A program made the position numbers and the translations under genes. A DNA stretch of 55,184 bases from Thermoplasmatales archaeon (lineage in GTDB: Archaea > Thermoplasmatota > E2 > DHVEG-1). Below are positions 55,068 to 55,184 of this stretch, piece after piece. The stretch covers positions 1 to 55,184 of the forward strand of contig DAOVGR010000074.1 in NCBI GenBank assembly GCA_030672305.1, given 5' to 3'. Below the pieces are notes generated by a model. It was given only the letters and a program-made list of their open reading frames with translations. It was not told where the DNA came from and made no database searches. The stretch's first letter is position 1, and each line of letters begins with the position of its first letter.

Positions 55068-55184
55068 TCAAATATTTAGTATTGCTACTTTTTCAATTTC
55101 TTTTGGAAGAGCACAACAAGCATGGATTTTTTTAATTGTATACCCCATCTCGCTAGCACATTGTAAGGTGTTTTTAGATGGAAT
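55068..55184 (-). CDS. C-terminal end of an unidentified protein, cut by the window edge
   Basis: The minus-strand frame is open from the window end to a TGA at 55070-55068: 38 residues including CASEMGYTIKKIHACCALPKE. Too short to assign. Base composition is that of the host, so it is not part of the IS element. Confidence 0.45.
   Translation of the reverse strand: MPSKNTLQCASEMGYTIKKIHACCALPKEIEKVAILNI

Overview
This AT-rich window reads as a chromosomal segment of an archaeon. It carries an aIF5B and an aIF1A initiation factor, SRP19, ribosomal protein S8e, Nop5, a proteasome beta subunit, the KH/beta-CASP nuclease aCPSF1, a membrane-bound LonB and a full A/V-type ATPase operon in the order H-I-K-E-C-F-A-B-D. 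The proteasome subunit has Glu at the position that is also Glu in Thermoplasma. Together with the ATPase layout and a dense set of secreted peptidases (subtilisin-, gingipain- and carboxypeptidase-like), this suggests an uncultured, protein-scavenging member of the Thermoplasmatota, possibly of the marine benthic group D type. That placement is inference, not proof.

Layout. 1-308: 3' end of a DDE transposase. 708-1025: aIF1A. 1.1-14.1 kb: a secretome region with PKD-domain proteins, a subtilase, a C25 (gingipain-like) peptidase, a divergent pair of related unknown secreted proteins and a secreted thioredoxin-fold protein. 14.3-20 kb: a candidate small structured RNA, two small proteins, a flavodoxin, an unknown protein, and the aCPSF1 - proteasome beta - TrkA block. 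20.1-22.4 kb: two more secreted PKD proteins. 22.7-24.6 kb: a serine-recombinase cassette. 24.7-25.3 kb: SRP19 and S8e. 25.5-32.2 kb: a MATE transporter, two M14 carboxypeptidases and a second secreted thioredoxin-fold protein. 32.4-43.2 kb: aIF5B and the ATPase operon. 43.2-53.3 kb: LonB, NadM, membrane and lipoproteins, nitroreductase and a pyrD-pyrK-yjbQ operon. 53.4-55.2 kb: Nop5, a TnpA-only IS200 element of higher GC, and the 3' end of an unidentified gene.

How it fits together. The secreted proteins look like one system. Six of them end in the same non-membrane tail of about 30 residues (IPR-[ST]-[RK] ... FPN-x-FP-x-L-R) directly after a PKD-like domain. A seventh ends in a PGF-CTERM-type anchor instead. 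Up to six secretome promoters carry a 14-bp palindrome of the type TTAAC-N4-GTTAA beside the TATA box, which points to a shared repressor. The cell would cut extracellular protein, take up and finish it inside, and run a rotary ATPase whose proteolipid keeps every sodium-binding ligand known from Enterococcus hirae NtpK.

The most unusual locus is 22.8-24.5 kb. A serine recombinase is split by a -1 frameshift exactly at an A_AAA_AAG slippery heptamer. It is followed by a protein in which an HNH nuclease module stands where the resolvase catalytic domain would be, fused to a paralogous recombinase DNA-binding domain. Several strong inverted repeats flank the pair.
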